From NCBI GenBank assembly GCA_963966185.1, contig CAWZYM010000299.1, positions 62,001-126,000 on the forward strand: a stretch of 64,000 nucleotides of DNA, given 5' to 3'. The position numbers and the translations under genes were made by a program. The DNA comes from Rhabditoides inermis (taxonomy: Eukaryota; Nematoda; Chromadorea; Rhabditida; Rhabditidae). The notes under the pieces were generated by a model. That model did no database searches. It worked only from the letters and a program-made list of their open reading frames with translations, and had not been told where the DNA came from. Below are positions 61,455 to 64,000 of the stretch, piece by piece (position 1 is the stretch's first letter; each line of letters opens with the position of its first letter).

Positions 61455-61893
61455 CTTATTCCAACAAATATCGGTTGAAAAAATCTCAAAGCAGTAAAGA
61501 ATACAAATTACAGTACCCGCACACCTCGGACACTGTAGTCTAGTCACGCAAACGCACTTTGCATCAGGATCAATCAGCACACACCTGATACTTGATTCAC
61601 TCACGTTAAACACTTAACTGCATGTTACATGTTATCTAGATATCACACAGCACGCTGCAAACGTGTTAGTCCCACCACAAACACCACAACACATAACTGT
61701 AAGACTTTATACAAGAGGAATAAATTAAACCATCCGTAGATGAATGAGTCGACATACACACATAATTGTAAGAGAGAACACGCGGGAACACCAATCATAA
61801 AGTCAATTCAAAATCAGAAAGTGGAGGCGGTATGTCAAGAGGGGCAGGGCGAGTCGAGTCGGGTGTGCTCTCTCATCTGTCCACTCCTCCTCC

Positions 61894-64000
61894 CTACACA
61901 ATCATCTCCAGCTGCTTGGCATAGAAGATGGCCTGCTTGGCGATGCGGTCAGTGTCCAGGGTGGGCTTGGCGGCCGCCGCCGCAGCCTCGTCCGTCTCAA
62001 ACACGATCGTCTCGCCAGACACCTTCCAGTTGCGCTGAAACAGGGATACGGTAAACAGATAAACAACTGTTCCTACAATGCGCCACAGTTGAACGCACCT
62101 TCTGGACAAAGGCGGTCGTCTCGGGGGCGGCAGAGAAGAGCAGAAGCTGGGTGGCGTCCTTGACAGACACGCGCTTGAACGCCTTCTCCATGCACTCGGC
62201 AATCTTGTTCCTGAACAAATCAATAAATTATCATTCAACACAACACTATCAATGGAAAACAATCAAATAGCCGTACCTGACAGTGTCCATCATGATGCGA
62301 GTGAAGACGGCATAGTAGGGCGCAGGGATCGTCTTCTCGGTGAGCACAACCTAAAGCGACTTGTCATCGGGGAAAGAGGAAAATGCGATAGGCCAAGATC
62401 GGCCCGTACCTTGTTGTAGGCTCCCTCCATGAGGCTCTGCTCCAGCTTGACGGGGCACGAGATGAACGGGTTCGTCGTCTGCACCTGCTGCGGGATCTGC
62501 TCCAGAAGCTCAAAAGAAAGGATTGCACAATTCAGATAAACATGGAATGACCACAGTGCCAACTACTGTTAATAAATGAACTAAAACTTAAAGTCAAAGT
62601 ACCGTAACCCAATAACGAACCATGTGGAAGTCGGAGAGGCGGTTACTGGCGAGGAGGAACATGAGATTGAGACCCATCATGAGGTGGCGGTTCGCAGAGG
62701 CGGGGAACGCATCCATAGACTGGTAGAACGCCATAACCTGCACAACAAAACAGATAACATCATAAAATATAAGAAACAGAATAGATGAAACAAAAACAAA
62801 AGTACGAACGCACCTGGTTGATCGAGTCCTCAAAGGCGAGCATATCTTGCTTGAGCACCGCCAGTAGCGCCGACAGCTCGTACATGTCCTCTGAAAACAA
62901 TGAATTATATCTGGATTACAAAATCTATATTTTGTTCACGTCTACTTCTACAGACCAGTGATTCTTTTGACCAGGTGCGGGCAGCGCGGGGCGACTCCGG
63001 TCCAGAGAGTGGTGTAGGGCAGCTTCATGGCGGCGAGGGGACTGCGAGAGGGGGACGGCGAGCGGGGGCGCTGCGTGCGCGACGGAGACAGTTCGGACGC
63101 CTTCTTCAGAAGGGCCAGCTGCTCCTCGGCCACCGTGCGACCGGGAGACGGCGCACCGGCCACTTTGGCAGGAGAGAACGACGAGGCCGGGGTCTTGGCA
63201 GCGACAGTCTTCAAGGCAGTAGCCTCGTTGGCAGTCTTGAGCGGAGTCACCGGAGCAGCAACAGCCGTCTTGACTGGAGTCGTCGCCTTGGGAGTCTTTG
63301 CAGAAGCGGCAGTCTTGACCAGCGTCACCTCGTTGGCAGTCTTCATGGGTGTGACGGGCGCGGCGACCGCAGTCTTGACGGGTGTCGCAGGCGCGCTCTT
63401 CTTCGCCTCCTTGTCAGACTTCATCGACACCGAGAGATCCGACTTCTGTCTGTCAGTGGGAGCGTTCTTGGCAGTGGCTAGTGGCGTCACCGGAGCAGCC
63501 AGCGCAGTCTTGACGGGAGTTGCCTTGGCCGTCTTGTCATTGGCAGTCTTGAGCGGAGTCGCGGGAGCAGCGCGCGCAGTCTTAAGTGTCTTGGCGCTCT
63601 TCGACGACTTGCTCGACTTGTTGGGCGAGGCGGCGCGCGCAGTCCTCATGGGAGTGGCGGGCGTCTCCTTGGCCGTCTTGAGCGGAGTGACCGTCTTCGA
63701 CATGAGCACGGCCTCCATGTTGGGAGCAGGGCTGGCCGAGCGAGAGACGGACGCGCCGCGCGCCTCCCGCGCAGTCTTCATCGCTTCGGTGAGAGAAACG
63801 CCGCGCTGAGGGGACGTCTTCCTGCTCTTGGAAGACCTGCTCGACTTGACTGACTTGTTGGGCGACTTGACGCGCGCCGTCTTGAGCGGCGTCGACGGCG
63901 CCTCGTTGGCAGTCTGCAGGGGAGAAGTGGCCGGCCGCTTCAGAAGTGTCGACGTCGGCGTCTTTGCCGTCTTCATCTCCGTCACCGTGGCAGCCACGGC
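61894..64000 (-). CDS. rpn-12: 26S proteasome lid subunit RPN12 (PSMD8) with long KTA-rich N-terminal region; 5' end outside the window
   Basis: Minus strand. The C-terminal part reads MYELSALLAVLKQDMLAFED, FPASANRHLMMGLNLMFLLA (PSMD8 LLGLNLLFLLS), FISCPVKLEQSLMEGAYNKV, RNKIAECMEKAFKRVSVKDA and the end AKQAIFYAKQLEMIV, matching PSMD8/RPN12 including its C-terminal QLEMIV. RPN12 closes assembly of the regulatory lid. The first visible exon (62948-64000) encodes about 350 extra residues upstream: repeated units of the type APVTPLKTANE and TPVKTA, with Ser/Lys blocks (SKSSKSAKTLK) and a final Ser-Pro block (RPRSPSPSRSPLAA). It is open to the window edge, so it may be longer still. Splicing ATCACTG|GTCTGT to CAG|AGGACATG keeps the frame. 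Either a true N-terminal extension or an alternative first exon. Confidence 0.9.

Noticed and set aside
63027..63809. 260-codon plus-strand frame opposite RPN12
   Set aside because: Antisense shadow of the KTA repeat exon; Ala/Val-rich composition mirrors it.

Overview
The window is eukaryotic and almost certainly from a nematode. The clearest markers are two tandem genes at the right end (58.9-61.4 kb). Each encodes a cuticle collagen with the nematode-type N-terminal block, an R-x-R-R processing site, Gly-X-Y blocks and C-x-C clusters. Genes have many short introns with ordinary GT...AG borders. Several start codons lie directly after a TTTCAG acceptor, which would fit spliced-leader trans-splicing. 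I cannot name the genus. Exon borders are read by eye from splice consensus and frame continuity; CDS coordinates give the outer limits of the spliced gene.

Layout. 0.4-3.1 kb (+): a secreted C-type lectin with a Thr-rich stalk, then a small secreted-type gene that may be transthyretin-like. 3.1-7.1 kb: no gene seen, CT/GA microsatellites. 7.1-7.8 kb: non-autonomous TIR element. 8.0-9.4 kb (+): secreted 12-cysteine protein of unknown family. 9.7-11.8 kb (-): proteasome beta-3. 12.6-17.8 kb (-): ULP-2/SENP6-7-type SUMO protease. 18.4-20.6 kb (+): dienelactone-hydrolase-fold enzyme, divergent from the protease gene. 22.3-23.7 kb (-): B-box zinc-finger protein.

24-43.5 kb is the accessory part. 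It holds several families of terminal-inverted-repeat elements (one with a nested hAT-like insertion and an 8-bp target duplication), a long palindromic element carrying tRNA-like Pol III A/B boxes, an elongation-factor-2 pseudogene in two pieces, a small gene with a P2X7-tail-like zinc motif, a degenerate core-plus-variable-spacer array, a CA microsatellite, a 2-kb GA-type satellite and remains of a BEL/Pao-like retroelement.

43.6-47.3 kb (+): a complete matrix metalloproteinase (prodomain cysteine switch, zinc site, polyproline hinge, hemopexin domain). 47.8-53.0 kb (-): a TESK/LIMK-type protein kinase. 53.0-58.7 kb: no convincing coding sequence. 58.9-61.4 kb (+): the two collagens. 61.9-64.0 kb (-): the proteasome lid subunit RPN12 preceded by a long Lys-Thr-Ala-rich repeat region that runs off the window.

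Shared themes are inferences only: two proteasome genes and a SUMO protease (protein turnover); collagens plus MMP (cuticle or matrix building and remodelling). (GA)n/(CT)n tracts fill many introns and often begin at the 5' splice site or end at the 3' splice site.
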